Source: JBBATK01 sp044228285
GTDB taxonomy: Bacteria > Bacteroidota > Ignavibacteria > Kapaibacteriales > NICIL-2
Direction: 5' to 3'
Assembly: GCA_044228285.1 (NCBI GenBank)
Contig: JBGAVD010000006.1
Span: 124,001 to 188,000, forward strand
DNA: 64,000 bases
Of this stretch, positions 28,328 to 38,080 are shown piece after piece (the first letter of the stretch is position 1; every line of letters starts with the position of its first letter). The position numbers and the translations under genes were made by a program. Under the pieces are notes generated by a model, which was given only the letters and a program-made list of their open reading frames with translations, was not told where the DNA came from and searched no databases.

Positions 28328-29335
28328 CTATTCCTGCGGACGAAGCACTGGAAGAAACTGTCCTTCTCGCTCGCCTCGCCAGCCACGTAGGAAGTCGCGA
28401 ACGACAGTGCGACTTTTCGCTGGCATCTGAATCTCGACGAGCTCAACACAGCCATCAGCACAGCCAACGATCCACGTACTGTCGGTCATTCTCCACTTTC
28501 CTGCTTCAAGCTTCTCCGTCGACGCCTGAGCGCGATACACTTTCAAGCGCTCAGCTGCCCAAGGAGTCCAAGCACAAGGACTGGGGGAAAGACCATGAAT
28601 GAAATTGCGCACCTGATCCGCAGGCTGCGACCAATCGATTGCGCTCTGCTCTCTCCACACTTTGGGTGCTGCGCAAGCAATGCTATCATCTTGCTGTATG
28701 GCTTGCCATTGCTCACTCAGAAGCATCTCAACACTGGCCACTGCGGCTTCAGCTCCCAGTGGCATAAGAGCCACGTAGAGCTCACCTGCTGTCATGTTCT
28801 CCGTGATAGCACAGCTGCGTTGCAACAGAATATTACCTGTATCCACCACATCATTCAGGACAAAGGAAGTGACTCCGCTCAGGTGTTCACCCTGCATGAT
28901 CGCGTGGTTAATAGGAGCTGCACCTCGGTACTTTGGCAGCAAGCTCGCATGAACATTAAACGACGCAATTGCCGCACACTGATACACCTCGCGAGGTAGA
29001 ATGCGGAAGGCGATGACGCAGATAATGTCTGGCTGAAGGGCTCGGAGTTCTTCGACAAAAGCGGCATCGCGCAGCGAAGCCGGTTGAAGAAGAGTCTCTA
29101 TGCCGAGCTCGAGTGCTGCGGTCTTTACAGGACTCGCCTGCAGCTGCAAACCACGTCCAGCAGGCTTATCAGGCAGTGTAACCACTGCGCAGACGCCAAA
29201 GCGCTGATGCAGGGCGCGCAATGCCGGTACGCCAAACTCGGCAGTGCCCATGAACACGATGCGGGCTGGGTTCTTTTGCTGGCTGACAGATTCATCTGAA
29301 GTCTGTTGCGATTCCATTGCTGAAGTGCTCATCAT
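28328..29335 (-). CDS. fmt: Methionyl-tRNA formyltransferase
   Basis: 335 residues. It formylates initiator Met-tRNA using 10-formyl-tetrahydrofolate. Conserved segments: ARIVFMGTAEFGVPALRAL, LPDKPAGRG, FNVHASLLPKYRGAAPIN (catalytic Asn and His) and VVDTGNILLQ (catalytic Asp). The C-terminal OB-like domain has PSPCAWTPW. About 24 residues (MMSTSAMESQQTSDESVSQQ...) precede the conserved start and are poorly conserved. The start codon overlaps the stop of the M16 peptidase gene (ATGATGA), so the two are translationally coupled. No def gene is adjacent. Confidence 0.97.
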   Translation of the reverse strand: MMSTSAMESQQTSDESVSQQKNPARIVFMGTAEFGVPALRALHQRFGVCAVVTLPDKPAGRGLQLQASPVKTAALELGIETLLQPASLRDAAFVEELRALQPDIICVIAFRILPREVYQCAAIASFNVHASLLPKYRGAAPINHAIMQGEHLSGVTSFVLNDVVDTGNILLQRSCAITENMTAGELYVALMPLGAEAAVASVEMLLSEQWQAIQQDDSIACAAPKVWREQSAIDWSQPADQVRNFIHGLSPSPCAWTPWAAERLKVYRAQASTEKLEAGKWRMTDSTWIVGCADGCVELVEIQMPAKSRTVVRDFLRGWRGEREGQFLPVLRPQE

Positions 29336-30657
29336 AGGTTCTCAGAACTATCGGTGCCAGTGGATGTTTCAGAGGTCCCGCGAATGATCACGCGGGTCCA
29401 TGTTGATGGATCACACACAGCAGCGCAGACTGCGTTGATTTCCGATAGAGTCACAGCATCAATAGCTGCCAGACTATCATTTACATCTTCTATATGCAAT
29501 TCTTCAAGTTCCGCTTTGGCGAGAGAATTCATGCGAGCCGACATACTCTCGAGTCCCATAATGATACTCGACTTCACCTGCTCTTTTGCACGACGCAGCT
29601 CAACGTTCTTGACTCCCTTTTGCGCCAAGAGCTGCAGCTCACGGGCAACTAAGTCTTCCGTCTTCGAGAGCTTTGAATGTTCGGTCCCAGCATAGATGGC
29701 AAGCACACCACAATCAGTAAGCAACTGCAAGGAGGAATACAGAGCATAGGCTACGCCTTGTCGTTCGCGTATACGCTGATGCAAACGCGAGCTCATGCCA
29801 TCGCCGAGAATAGTGTTGAGCATAGACAGAGCCCAACGTTCGGCATGGCGGACGCCAGAGGTACGTCGTACAAGCAGTAAGTGACTCTGGCTAAAAGGTC
29901 GTTCGAGTTCCACTCTCTTGGTCTTCACCACGCGCGCCTTACTACGTGCTGCAATGACACCTTTTGCCGAAGCAGCCCGAAAGAGTTTGCGTACTTGTTC
30001 TACGAGCACATCATGTTGGATATTGCCCGCTACCGCGATGACAATATTTTGCGGAACGTAGTAACGAGCGTGAAAGGCTTGCAGATCCTTCACCTTTAAG
30101 CGCGCAACGCTCTGCTGTGTTCCTGCAATGGGAAAGCCCAAGGGATGCGATCCGAAGAGAGCTTTCTCTGCGCAGTCTTGAATAAACTCTTCTGCCTCGT
30201 CCTCATAGGATTTCAATTCTTCCAAAATCACCGTACGCTCTTTCTCTACATCCTTGGCGCGAAAGAGTGGGTGTAAGACCACATCGCTCAAGAGATCAAG
30301 ACAGCGGGTAAAATGTGGAGAGAGTGCACGAACGTAGTAGCAGGTTTGCTCTTTGCTGGTGAAGGCGTTGATGTAGGCACCTAAAGACTCAAACTGCGCG
30401 GCGATTTGTCCAGAACTACGAGTACTGCTCCGACGAAAAACTGCGTGCTCGATAAAGTGCGAAATGCCGGCTATGTCTTCTTGTTCATCGCGGGTACCAA
30501 TATCGATCCAAATCCCGAGGGCAAAGGAGCGGGCACCTGGTACGTCTTCGCTAATGATGCGGACGCCATTTGGCAGGACCGTGCGATAGATGCCGGGCAC
30601 CACCTGGGCGGATGCTGGGTTTAGGGGAGCTGAAAGAGTGCGACGAGCAGTTGTCAT
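29332..30657 (-). CDS. M16 family zinc metallopeptidase (processing-peptidase-like)
   Basis: 441 residues without signal peptide. The inverted zinc motif HFIEH is at residues 67-71, with the distal glutamate in EELKSYEDEAEEF about 70 residues later. The C-terminal half has the R/Y pair region (GDGMSSRLHQRIRERQGVAYAL) that binds substrate termini. This is the mitochondrial-processing-peptidase/PqqL-like family, usually ~420 residues in bacteria. Substrate unknown. It is co-transcribed with fmt through a 4-base overlap and is divergent from the hybrid kinase, with a 146-bp shared promoter region. Confidence 0.93.
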   Translation of the reverse strand: MTTARRTLSAPLNPASAQVVPGIYRTVLPNGVRIISEDVPGARSFALGIWIDIGTRDEQEDIAGISHFIEHAVFRRSSTRSSGQIAAQFESLGAYINAFTSKEQTCYYVRALSPHFTRCLDLLSDVVLHPLFRAKDVEKERTVILEELKSYEDEAEEFIQDCAEKALFGSHPLGFPIAGTQQSVARLKVKDLQAFHARYYVPQNIVIAVAGNIQHDVLVEQVRKLFRAASAKGVIAARSKARVVKTKRVELERPFSQSHLLLVRRTSGVRHAERWALSMLNTILGDGMSSRLHQRIRERQGVAYALYSSLQLLTDCGVLAIYAGTEHSKLSKTEDLVARELQLLAQKGVKNVELRRAKEQVKSSIIMGLESMSARMNSLAKAELEELHIEDVNDSLAAIDAVTLSEINAVCAAVCDPSTWTRVIIRGTSETSTGTDSSENL

Positions 30658-30803
30658 GTCGGAAGTGAAATTCTACAGTCTCAAATTTACACCGATTGCG
30701 CTTCGCAGCTATCTTTGTCTGTAGATGCTGGCAGCTGTATTGAGAGATTCTTGAGCTACAGAGGCATTGGCAGACATCAAAAACCACTGAATTCGCACGA
30801 GTT

Positions 30804-33014
30804 ATGTCACATTCCGAGATTCTAGCCCTCCTCCACCGCTCCGATTGTTTTCGCTCGGTCGACCTCGATATGCTCAGCGCAAACGCCGCTTTTATCAAAG
30901 TCGCAAACTTTCGCGCTGGTGAAGTCATTATTCAGGAGAACGAAGTGGGCGACGAAGTCTACCTGCTGAGCTCTGGGAATGTACTCGTTCATCGTGACGG
31001 TTTTAGCATTGCAAAGATTGCAGCCTCCAACATTTTTGGCGAGATGTCGATTCTCGACTCCAAGCCTCGCTCTGTATCCATCTCTGCCGTTGACTCTGTT
31101 GAACTGGTATGCATTCAGCGACAGGGTATGCTCAATCTCATGCAGCAGTCGCCTGCCGTCATGCAATGCATCTTGGAGATCCTCACCCAACGTCTGCGTG
31201 AGCAAGACATGGCCATGGTTAGCGAACTCCAATCCCGCGAGTCCGAACTCAAGCGTCAAGTAGAAGAACAAACCCGACTCTACCGCGAGCAAAAAGAGAT
31301 TGCTGAAGAACAGCGAGCGCGCGCAGAGCAAAGCGAGAAGTTCGAGCAAGAGTTTCTCGCGAACATGAGTCACGAGATACGCACGCCTATGAATGCTGTC
31401 ATTGGCATGACAAACCTCTTACTCGACAAACAGCCGCGCGAAGATCAGTTCAAGTACCTGCATGGCATTAAGCGTGCTTCAGAGATCCTGCTCGTCATCA
31501 TTAACGACATCCTCGATCTCTCGAAAATCGAAGCGGGCAAAATGGAGATTGAGAGCGTGCCTTTCAGTATTCGCGATGTTGTTTCTTTGGTTGTGCAGAC
31601 GCTGCATGTAAAAGCTGAAGAGAAGAACGTGGAACTCATGGTGCATATTCATCATGAGATTCCTGATATGGTGATGGGCGACCCAACACGCTTGAATCAA
31701 ATCATCGTCAATCTTGTTGGGAATGCTATCAAGTTTACCGATCGCGGACATGTCCGTATTGCCGTTCAGCCAAGCGCAGAGGTGTTTCATGCTGCACAGC
31801 TTGGGCGCGCTGAGTCTGCGCTTGACGAGAAGCACCACGAGTATCGTTATCTGGAATTCAGTATTGAAGACAGTGGTAAGGGAATGTCGGAAGAGCAAAT
31901 TGCCAAGCTCTTCAAATCCTTTCAACAAGCATCCGCAAGTGTAGCCAGAACTCATGGCGGCACTGGACTCGGTTTATCGATTTCAAAGCAACTAGTAGAG
32001 CTGCAACATGGCACCATTGGAGCAACCAGCGTACTTGGACGTGGCAGCATCTTTCACTTCCGAATCCCTTACCGTGTAGCCACGCATCAGAGTGTGCATG
32101 AGGAAGAGAAAGCACTCAGCGATAGCGTACTGCGCAAGATGCAGAGTCTACGCGTGCTCTTGGTCGACGATGATGAATACAACCGCGTCGTCGCCACTGA
32201 TACTCTCGAGTTGAAGTTACCAGGCATACACATCGAAGCTGCTGTTGACGGCGTTGAAGCCTTCGAAGCGTTTCAAGCACGCAGCTATGATCTGATCTTG
32301 ATGGACGTCAACATGCCTCGCATGGATGGCTATGAGTGCACCCGACGTATCCGTGCCAGCAAGCACTCTCATCATCTTATTCCCATCATCGCGCTCACGG
32401 CATCGGCTGTGGGCAAAGATGTAGACAAGTGTTTGGATGCTGGCATGAACGCATTCGTCGTCAAGCCATTCCGCAGCGAAGAGCTGCTGCGCTGCATGAG
32501 TCAGGTCTTACAAGGTGAGATTGATCATAGCAAACAGAGTGCAGATGCAGGCTCAGGTGTTGCTTCCTCCGAACCAGTAGCACTACACGAAAACAGAAGC
32601 GCGGTCGAGCTGCGCAGCAGCGAGCATGAAGAAAAGTCTCATCATGATCAAGGCACACATCCCCTTCCTCAGTTCGAAGCAAGTGCCATAGATCTTAGTT
32701 TCCTGCGCGAGTTTTGTGAGGGCGACGAGCAGCGTATGCGTAAGTACCTGGGTATGTATTTGAAAAATGCACGCGGCTTGATGGAGTCATTGAAGTTAGC
32801 GTCAGAGCAAGGACAGCACGGCGAGCTCAAACGTTTTGCGCATACCCTGAAGTCTCAATTCATGTATCTAGGAATGAAGGCAGCGCGCGATCTGGCGTTG
32901 TACATCGAAACTGAATCAGCTGCAGGTCGCGTGGATGCTTCAGTCTATGATGCTGTGAATCACTTAGAGCTCATCTGTGAATCCTCATTTCGGGAACTCG
33001 AAACAATGAGTTAG
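30804..33014 (+). CDS. Cytosolic hybrid histidine kinase with cNMP-binding, REC and Hpt domains
   Basis: 736 residues, no membrane segment. Residues ~10-125 are a cyclic-nucleotide-binding (CRP-like) domain (GEVIIQENEVGDEVYLLSSG, FGEMSILDSKPRSVS). A glutamate-rich coiled coil (~135-185) leads to HisKA with the phospho-acceptor His190 in NMSHEIRTPMNAVIG. The HATPase follows: N-box LVGNAIKFTDRG, DSGKGMSEEQIAKLF, GGTGLGLSI. REC domain: VLLVDDDEYN with Asp501 in LILMDVNMP and Lys in VVKPF. Hpt domain: His680 in RFAHTLKSQ. All phosphorelay residues are present, so it likely runs His-Asp-His internally and passes phosphate to an unlinked regulator. Input is presumably a cyclic nucleotide or similar ligand. 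It is unlinked to a response-regulator gene here. Confidence 0.95.
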   Translation: MSHSEILALLHRSDCFRSVDLDMLSANAAFIKVANFRAGEVIIQENEVGDEVYLLSSGNVLVHRDGFSIAKIAASNIFGEMSILDSKPRSVSISAVDSVELVCIQRQGMLNLMQQSPAVMQCILEILTQRLREQDMAMVSELQSRESELKRQVEEQTRLYREQKEIAEEQRARAEQSEKFEQEFLANMSHEIRTPMNAVIGMTNLLLDKQPREDQFKYLHGIKRASEILLVIINDILDLSKIEAGKMEIESVPFSIRDVVSLVVQTLHVKAEEKNVELMVHIHHEIPDMVMGDPTRLNQIIVNLVGNAIKFTDRGHVRIAVQPSAEVFHAAQLGRAESALDEKHHEYRYLEFSIEDSGKGMSEEQIAKLFKSFQQASASVARTHGGTGLGLSISKQLVELQHGTIGATSVLGRGSIFHFRIPYRVATHQSVHEEEKALSDSVLRKMQSLRVLLVDDDEYNRVVATDTLELKLPGIHIEAAVDGVEAFEAFQARSYDLILMDVNMPRMDGYECTRRIRASKHSHHLIPIIALTASAVGKDVDKCLDAGMNAFVVKPFRSEELLRCMSQVLQGEIDHSKQSADAGSGVASSEPVALHENRSAVELRSSEHEEKSHHDQGTHPLPQFEASAIDLSFLREFCEGDEQRMRKYLGMYLKNARGLMESLKLASEQGQHGELKRFAHTLKSQFMYLGMKAARDLALYIETESAAGRVDASVYDAVNHLELICESSFRELETMS

Positions 33015-33335
33015 GCATCCGATACTCCAGTGGCATGAGTAGAGATCATTCACGAAAAAAAACAATCGCCCATCTGAGTACACAGCTGGGCGATGTCGTA
33101 TCCGTACTGCAGCGCGAACATCGAGCGTCCGAACCGTCTTCTTCATTTTCACAACTCTGCAAGGAATGTCGTACGAAGAACACAGCTAAGACGCCAAAAG
33201 CAGCTCTACGACAGCCAGCAATGACGTTCTGCGCTCTCAACGGAGTATGTACACGGAATAAAACGAAAAGTGCGTTCGGGTTACCAAGATTTTTATGAAT
33301 GCTTCATGGAAACCAAGCTGATGTCCAACGCGCTT
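33015..33335. other. 321-bp intergenic stretch with minus-strand terminator
   Basis: Between convergent genes. Apart from the terminator at 33055-33094 no feature is supported; one 87-codon plus-strand frame has no ribosome site and low-complexity Ser/Lys-rich sequence. Confidence 0.5.
33055..33094 (-). terminator. Rho-independent terminator downstream of the pentapeptide-repeat gene
   Basis: Arms ATCGCCCA (33065-33072) and TGGGCGAT (33087-33094) form a perfect 8-bp stem. On the minus strand the stem is followed by TG and a run of eight T (plus-strand A-run 33055-33062). Confidence 0.75.
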
Positions 33336-33896
33336 TCATTCAACGCGTATTCCATACACATCTAGCAAGGCAACAACACCTGGCATGCGAAATCTCGCAC
33401 CTTTGAGCTTGTTGAGCTGTGGGTTCATGCTGTAGTTGATGGCAGAGCGGAAGTCTGCCTTCTCCAGATTGCAATTCTCGAAGGTGGCGCGAAACAAGTC
33501 GCAGTTTTGAAAAATCGCGGAGTTGAGGTCGGCATTGGTGAAGTCGCACTCGCGCAGAGCACAGTCATGAAACTCCATCTTCTTGAGTTTCATCCCAAAG
33601 AAGGAACTCATGTTCATGGTACACTGTTCAAACTGCATGGATTGTAAGAAGGAGCTCAGCGTATTGAATTGCAATCCGAGCATTTTGGTGCTTTTGAAGT
33701 GTACTGAGCGGAAGCCTGTGTCTTTGATTGTCGCCATGCTCAGGTCGCAGTTTTCAAAACGACAATCACTGAACACTATAGAGCTGAGATCGACACTATT
33801 CAACAGACAGTTCTTAAAATCACAGTTCTCGAAACTCTGCCAGCGCAAGGGCTCTTCACGAAAGTCCTGGTTCTCAAATTGTTGGTCTTCACACAT
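33336..33896 (-). CDS. Pentapeptide-repeat protein
   Basis: 186 residues made largely of A(D/N)LXX-type pentapeptide repeats: FENCDFKNCLLNSVDLS, CRFENCDLSMATIKD, DFTNADLNSAIFQNCD, ATFENCNLEKADF. This gives a right-handed quadrilateral beta-helix, the fold shared with Qnr/MfpA gyrase-protecting proteins and with many of unknown role. No signal peptide, so cytosolic. The repeats are interrupted around residues 70-90 by a phenylalanine/glutamine-rich part (FNTLSSFLQSMQFEQC). It is a single gene with its own terminator. Gyrase protection is only one possibility. Confidence 0.92.
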   Translation of the reverse strand: MCEDQQFENQDFREEPLRWQSFENCDFKNCLLNSVDLSSIVFSDCRFENCDLSMATIKDTGFRSVHFKSTKMLGLQFNTLSSFLQSMQFEQCTMNMSSFFGMKLKKMEFHDCALRECDFTNADLNSAIFQNCDLFRATFENCNLEKADFRSAINYSMNPQLNKLKGARFRMPGVVALLDVYGIRVE

Positions 33897-34292
33897 AGTA
33901 CTTCAATTGATGTTGATTCCATGCTTATAGCTCTGCGAACATAGGCATGAAGGGTTTATCGGGAACACTGCTCTGAATCCCGCGCTACGCTTCACCTTCT
34001 TCCATCCTTCTAGAATTTATGATTCTTGCGTGTGCTGCGCACACAGAACTCCAGCAAACTCAAGCCTCCAGAAAGAGCCAGCCTTGCACCTAGCTCTGTA
34101 CTTCAGCCTCAGCTCAGCCGAACATGCAGAGCACCGGACGCCATTCATCGGGCTGGGGCAACCGTTCGTCGGCCAGAACAGGCGTTTGGTCGGTGTTGAG
34201 CTGTATGTTGTATGGTCCTATAAGAGTTTTGCAACGCAATGACAACTCATAGCAAAGCAACTCTTTTCCTATCGTATTCAGAGGATTTTATC
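33897..34292. other. 396-bp intergenic stretch upstream of the TonB receptor gene
   Basis: Divergent promoter region; no gene recognised. The TonB receptor ATG at 34293 has AGAGGA about eight bases upstream. Confidence 0.45.
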
Positions 34293-36797
34293 ATGAACAA
34301 CATTTCTTACCACACGCGTACTGGTCTTGTACACCGACTTCAGAGCATGGTACTCATGCTGGCTATAAGCCTATCTGTGCTGAGTATCTTTAGTTCTGAA
34401 CTCTTGAGCAAACAACGCACAGAGTCGAAGGCGGTGCTGGAGAGCGGAGCAAATGCTGCTACGCAAACTCAGACAGTCCGTGGTCACATTAGCGACGCTG
34501 AGTCGAACGCCCCTATTCCGGGCATTCGTGTCAGCATAACCATTGACTCAACACACAAGCTCGGTGCCGTGAGCGACAAGCAGGGCAATTTTCGCGTGAA
34601 GAACGTGCCTCTTGGTCGCTGGACTCTGCGCGCAACTGGCATTGGTTATCAGGAGCACACGATTCAAGAAATGATGGTGGCTGCTGGTAAGGAATCCTTG
34701 GTTGACATCAGTATGATTGAGCGAGTTCACAAGATGGAGGAAGTTGTGGTAAGTGTGGACCGTTCTGTTGAGAAGACTACTACTGTCAACGAGTACTCAT
34801 CAGTGAGTGCACGAGCTTTTAACATTGAAGACACCAAGAAGTATGCTGGTTCGCTCGGTGATCCTTCTCGCATGGCGCAGAATTTTGCGGGCGTGACTGG
34901 GGCAAATGATTCTCGCAACGATATCGTTGTTCGCGGCAACTCGCCTTCGGGAATGCTCTGGCAGTTGGAGGGAATGAACATTCCCAATCCGAATCACTTT
35001 GGAGCGATGAACAGTACTGGTGGTCCGGTGAGTATTCTCAACAACAACACCCTGGATAAGTCTGACTTCTTCTCGGGTGCATTTCCAGCGCAGTATGGAA
35101 ACGCAACTGCTGGAGTTTTTGACTTGCACATGCGCAACGGAAACGCGGAACAACATGAGTTTGTTGCGCAGATTGGTTTTAACGGTTTTGAGCTCGGCGC
35201 AGAGGGTCCGCTCGGCAGCTCCACAGCCGCTGCCAACAACAGCAACAATTCCTCGTTCCTTATCAACTACCGCTACTCAACCCTCGGTTTCTTCAAAACC
35301 ATTGGCGTGAGTTTTGGTACGGGCGGTGCAATTCCGAACTACCAGGATCTCACCATGAAGTTCAATATCCAACTCAGCGATCGATCACGACTCTCGGTCT
35401 TCGCCATAGGAGGCATGAGCGATATCGATCTCTTAGGGAATGAACAAGACACAAATGATGTGAATCTGTATGGCGATGAGAATCAGAACACACGAGTGAA
35501 GTACTCAACGGGCATTGCAGGTGTTAGTTATGAGTCGAACATCAGCGACCAGACCTTTGCAAAGTTCACGTTGGGCCTGAGTGGAGCGCATGAGCAGTTT
35601 AACGGCGACTCAATTGATGTGCGAACCCGCATCGCCTATCCTAGTGGTGAAGCCCTCTTCAATACACTGAAGTACTCTGCTGTCGCCAACCTGCGACACA
35701 AGTTCGATGTACGCAACTCACTGAGTGCGGGATTCACGGTGGACCGTACCCAGTTCAACTTGCAGAACAAGACGATGAAGGGCGACACAGAGCGCATTCT
35801 CGTTCATACAGAAGATGGAGCGGCGCTGATACAAGCGTTTACACAATGGAAGTACCGCTTCTCTGATGCGCTCAGTTCAATCGTAGGTGTGCATGTACAG
35901 CACTATGAGCTAGGCAATCAGACAGTGGTTGAGCCAAGAGCGAGTCTGCAATACACCAGTGAAGACGGACACAGCATCTCGATTGGATATGGCCTGCACA
36001 GTCAAACCCAGGGTATCTATGACTACTTTGTTCAAGACAAAATCGTGGTAGGTACCAGTGAGCAGATCGTGTACGCCAACAAGAACATGGGCTTCACGCG
36101 TAGTCATCATTTAGTTCTGAGTTACGATTGGAACTTTGCAGCGAACTGGCGTGTGAAGACAGAGGTCTATCATCAGTGGTTGTTCTCGGTTCCAATTTCC
36201 AAGAGTGCTCCATCCTTTAGCATCGTCAATACCGGCAATTCCTTTGCACCTCTGAACGAGACCTATTTGGTGAATGAAGGTACCGCGCGCAACTATGGTG
36301 TTGAGTTTAGTGTAGAGCGATTCTTCAAAGACGGCTTCTATCTACTTGGAACAGCCTCGTTATTTGATAGCAAGTACAAAGGTTCCGACGGCATTGAGCG
36401 GAATACTGCGTTCAATATGGGGTATGTGGCAAATCTGCTTGGTGGCAAAGAGTTTGCACTAGGTGGTGGCATCTTCTCCATTGGATTGCGTGTATCGGCA
36501 ACAGGTGGACGTTACCTCACTCCACTCGACGAAGCCGCATCCAAGCAGATGGGATATGCTGTGTATGATGAGTCCAGAGCCTATTCAGACAAACAGTCAG
36601 CGTATTTTCGTACAGATCTTAAGATTGGCTACCGCTTGGAGCTTGGCAGCAGTACTATGGAATTCTCAATTGACTTCCAGAACCTGACCAATCACAAGAA
36701 CATCTTCCAACAGTCTTATGATCGCAGAACCAATAGTATTGGCACCGTCTATCAACAAGGTTTCTTTCCGGTACCATTGTTTCGATATACCTTCTAG
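34293..36797 (+). CDS. TonB-dependent outer-membrane receptor with N-terminal CarboxypepD_reg-like domain
   Basis: 834 residues. Signal/hydrophobic segment MVLMLAISLSVLSIFSS, then a carboxypeptidase-regulatory-like beta-sandwich (TVRGHISDAESNAPIPGIRV ... GNFRVKNVPLGRW, ~65-140). The plug domain (~165-285) has NDIVVRGNSPSGMLWQLEG and FFSGAFPAQYGNATAGVFDL. The rest alternates long strands of a 22-stranded barrel and ends in aromatic FRYTF. The substrate is not evident. The start was set by AGAGGA ahead of the second in-frame ATG. A LytS/LytTR pair begins 62 bp downstream on the same strand, suggesting a joint unit in which surface uptake or sensing is linked to regulation. Confidence 0.9.
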   Translation: MNNISYHTRTGLVHRLQSMVLMLAISLSVLSIFSSELLSKQRTESKAVLESGANAATQTQTVRGHISDAESNAPIPGIRVSITIDSTHKLGAVSDKQGNFRVKNVPLGRWTLRATGIGYQEHTIQEMMVAAGKESLVDISMIERVHKMEEVVVSVDRSVEKTTTVNEYSSVSARAFNIEDTKKYAGSLGDPSRMAQNFAGVTGANDSRNDIVVRGNSPSGMLWQLEGMNIPNPNHFGAMNSTGGPVSILNNNTLDKSDFFSGAFPAQYGNATAGVFDLHMRNGNAEQHEFVAQIGFNGFELGAEGPLGSSTAAANNSNNSSFLINYRYSTLGFFKTIGVSFGTGGAIPNYQDLTMKFNIQLSDRSRLSVFAIGGMSDIDLLGNEQDTNDVNLYGDENQNTRVKYSTGIAGVSYESNISDQTFAKFTLGLSGAHEQFNGDSIDVRTRIAYPSGEALFNTLKYSAVANLRHKFDVRNSLSAGFTVDRTQFNLQNKTMKGDTERILVHTEDGAALIQAFTQWKYRFSDALSSIVGVHVQHYELGNQTVVEPRASLQYTSEDGHSISIGYGLHSQTQGIYDYFVQDKIVVGTSEQIVYANKNMGFTRSHHLVLSYDWNFAANWRVKTEVYHQWLFSVPISKSAPSFSIVNTGNSFAPLNETYLVNEGTARNYGVEFSVERFFKDGFYLLGTASLFDSKYKGSDGIERNTAFNMGYVANLLGGKEFALGGGIFSIGLRVSATGGRYLTPLDEAASKQMGYAVYDESRAYSDKQSAYFRTDLKIGYRLELGSSTMEFSIDFQNLTNHKNIFQQSYDRRTNSIGTVYQQGFFPVPLFRYTF

Positions 36798-36811
36798 GAC
36801 AGTCTTTTCCA

Positions 36812-36830
36812 GCGTCTGCGTAGCAGACGC
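36812..36830. repeat. Hairpin with GTA loop between TonB receptor and kinase genes
   Basis: GCGTCTGC and GCAGACGC form a perfect 8-bp stem around GTA, 15 bp after the receptor stop codon. No T-run. It might moderate expression of the downstream kinase by partial termination or mRNA processing. Confidence 0.7.
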
Positions 36831-36859
36831 ATAATCAAGAGTCTCTTACTGAAGTTCCC

Positions 36860-37984
36860 ATGAATAGCACTGACATCCTCTCGCAGCGGAGTTCTACCGC
36901 ACACAACTTTGTTCCGAAGACTCGGCGCGATTGGTTGCTCGTCTGTGCAATGATTTTGGGTTTCGGTTTGATCGCTCATATCTCGATATCCTCCGCCAGA
37001 CACATACTTGGAATTCAAACGCCGCAGCCTGAGTGGATCATGTTTCTCTTTGCCACTCTGTACACAGCCATCATCATGTTGTCGCAGATTTACAGCAGCG
37101 CACTCGCACATAAGCTCGTGCCCTTACGCGGTAAAGCCTCGGCTCTTGTTCATATCCTCATTCAATCTATCTCGGCGGTTGTAGCCTTTGCAGCAGGGAT
37201 GCGTTTTGATCAGTACATCTGGGATCAGTGCAGTGTGCCTTCGCAGCTTTTTGTTTCGATTTGTGTTATCACATTTGTTCTCTCACTCATTGGCAATGGC
37301 GTCTTCTACTTCATTTATTTCCAACGTCAGGTGCGCGCAGCAAAACAAGCAGTACTGGAATCCGAGTTGACCGTTCTGCGGGCGCAGATCAACCCACACT
37401 TTCTCTTCAACACCTTGAACTCGATTGCTGCACTTATCCGAAGTAATCCAGACCAAGCAGAGCGAGTAACCGAGTACTTGGCCGATCTCTTTCGCTACAG
37501 TCTGCGTTCTTCCAAAACACCACTTGTTCGTCTTGAAGATGAGTTGGAGTCGATCGATCTCTATTTGAAAATCGAAGAAGCCAGATTTGGTGAGCGCTTA
37601 CGCACTTCAGTTCGCATTCCCGCAGAGCTACTTAGCGCCTCGGTTCCTAGTTTGCTCTTGCAGCCTCTTGTGGAGAACGCAGTGAAGCATGGAGCGAACC
37701 ACTGTGAGGGGTCCTTCGACATTCTCGTCGAGGCAACGCGAGTTGCCGGAACAATTAGTGTTCGGGTTCAAGACAGTGGTGATGGATTCGATGTCAATGA
37801 GTCTACCTCTATTTTTGATCGAGGTACTGGCTTGGCTAATGTTCGGGATCGATTGTTCCTCGTGTTCCCAAACGAAAGCACCATGCGTTTCGAAAAGAAT
37901 GCCGTTGTCTTGAACTTCCCTTTTCGAAGCTCCAGCGACATCGTGGATTCTCAGTCGCGCACAGCGTCTCGCGCGATAACCTAA
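36860..37984 (+). CDS. LytS/YehU-type sensor histidine kinase
   Basis: 374 residues. Four hydrophobic segments (~25-160: WLLVCAMILGFGLIAHISI, IMFLFATLYTAIIMLS, ILIQSISAVVAFAAG, FVSICVITFVLSLIGNGVF) place the sensor part in the inner membrane. The His_kinase (PF06580-type) box is LRAQINPHFLFNTLNSI with His180, followed by a HATPase with LLLQPLVENAVKHG and DSGDGF. This class pairs with LytTR regulators, and one is encoded 96 bp downstream. It also directly follows the TonB receptor gene. The inducing signal is unknown. Confidence 0.95.
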   Translation: MNSTDILSQRSSTAHNFVPKTRRDWLLVCAMILGFGLIAHISISSARHILGIQTPQPEWIMFLFATLYTAIIMLSQIYSSALAHKLVPLRGKASALVHILIQSISAVVAFAAGMRFDQYIWDQCSVPSQLFVSICVITFVLSLIGNGVFYFIYFQRQVRAAKQAVLESELTVLRAQINPHFLFNTLNSIAALIRSNPDQAERVTEYLADLFRYSLRSSKTPLVRLEDELESIDLYLKIEEARFGERLRTSVRIPAELLSASVPSLLLQPLVENAVKHGANHCEGSFDILVEATRVAGTISVRVQDSGDGFDVNESTSIFDRGTGLANVRDRLFLVFPNESTMRFEKNAVVLNFPFRSSSDIVDSQSRTASRAIT

Positions 37985-38080
37985 GAGACAAGACCGAAGA
38001 CTCCGTTTAGAGAACCTGGCTCTCAAGACTCGCGCATCAGTTTTTTTCATCACCATCATCAACCCATGTAGCTTCGATTC

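Noticed and set aside
33035..33298. 87-codon plus-strand frame after the hybrid kinase gene
   Set aside because: Runs through the minus-strand terminator, has no ribosome site and low-complexity composition.
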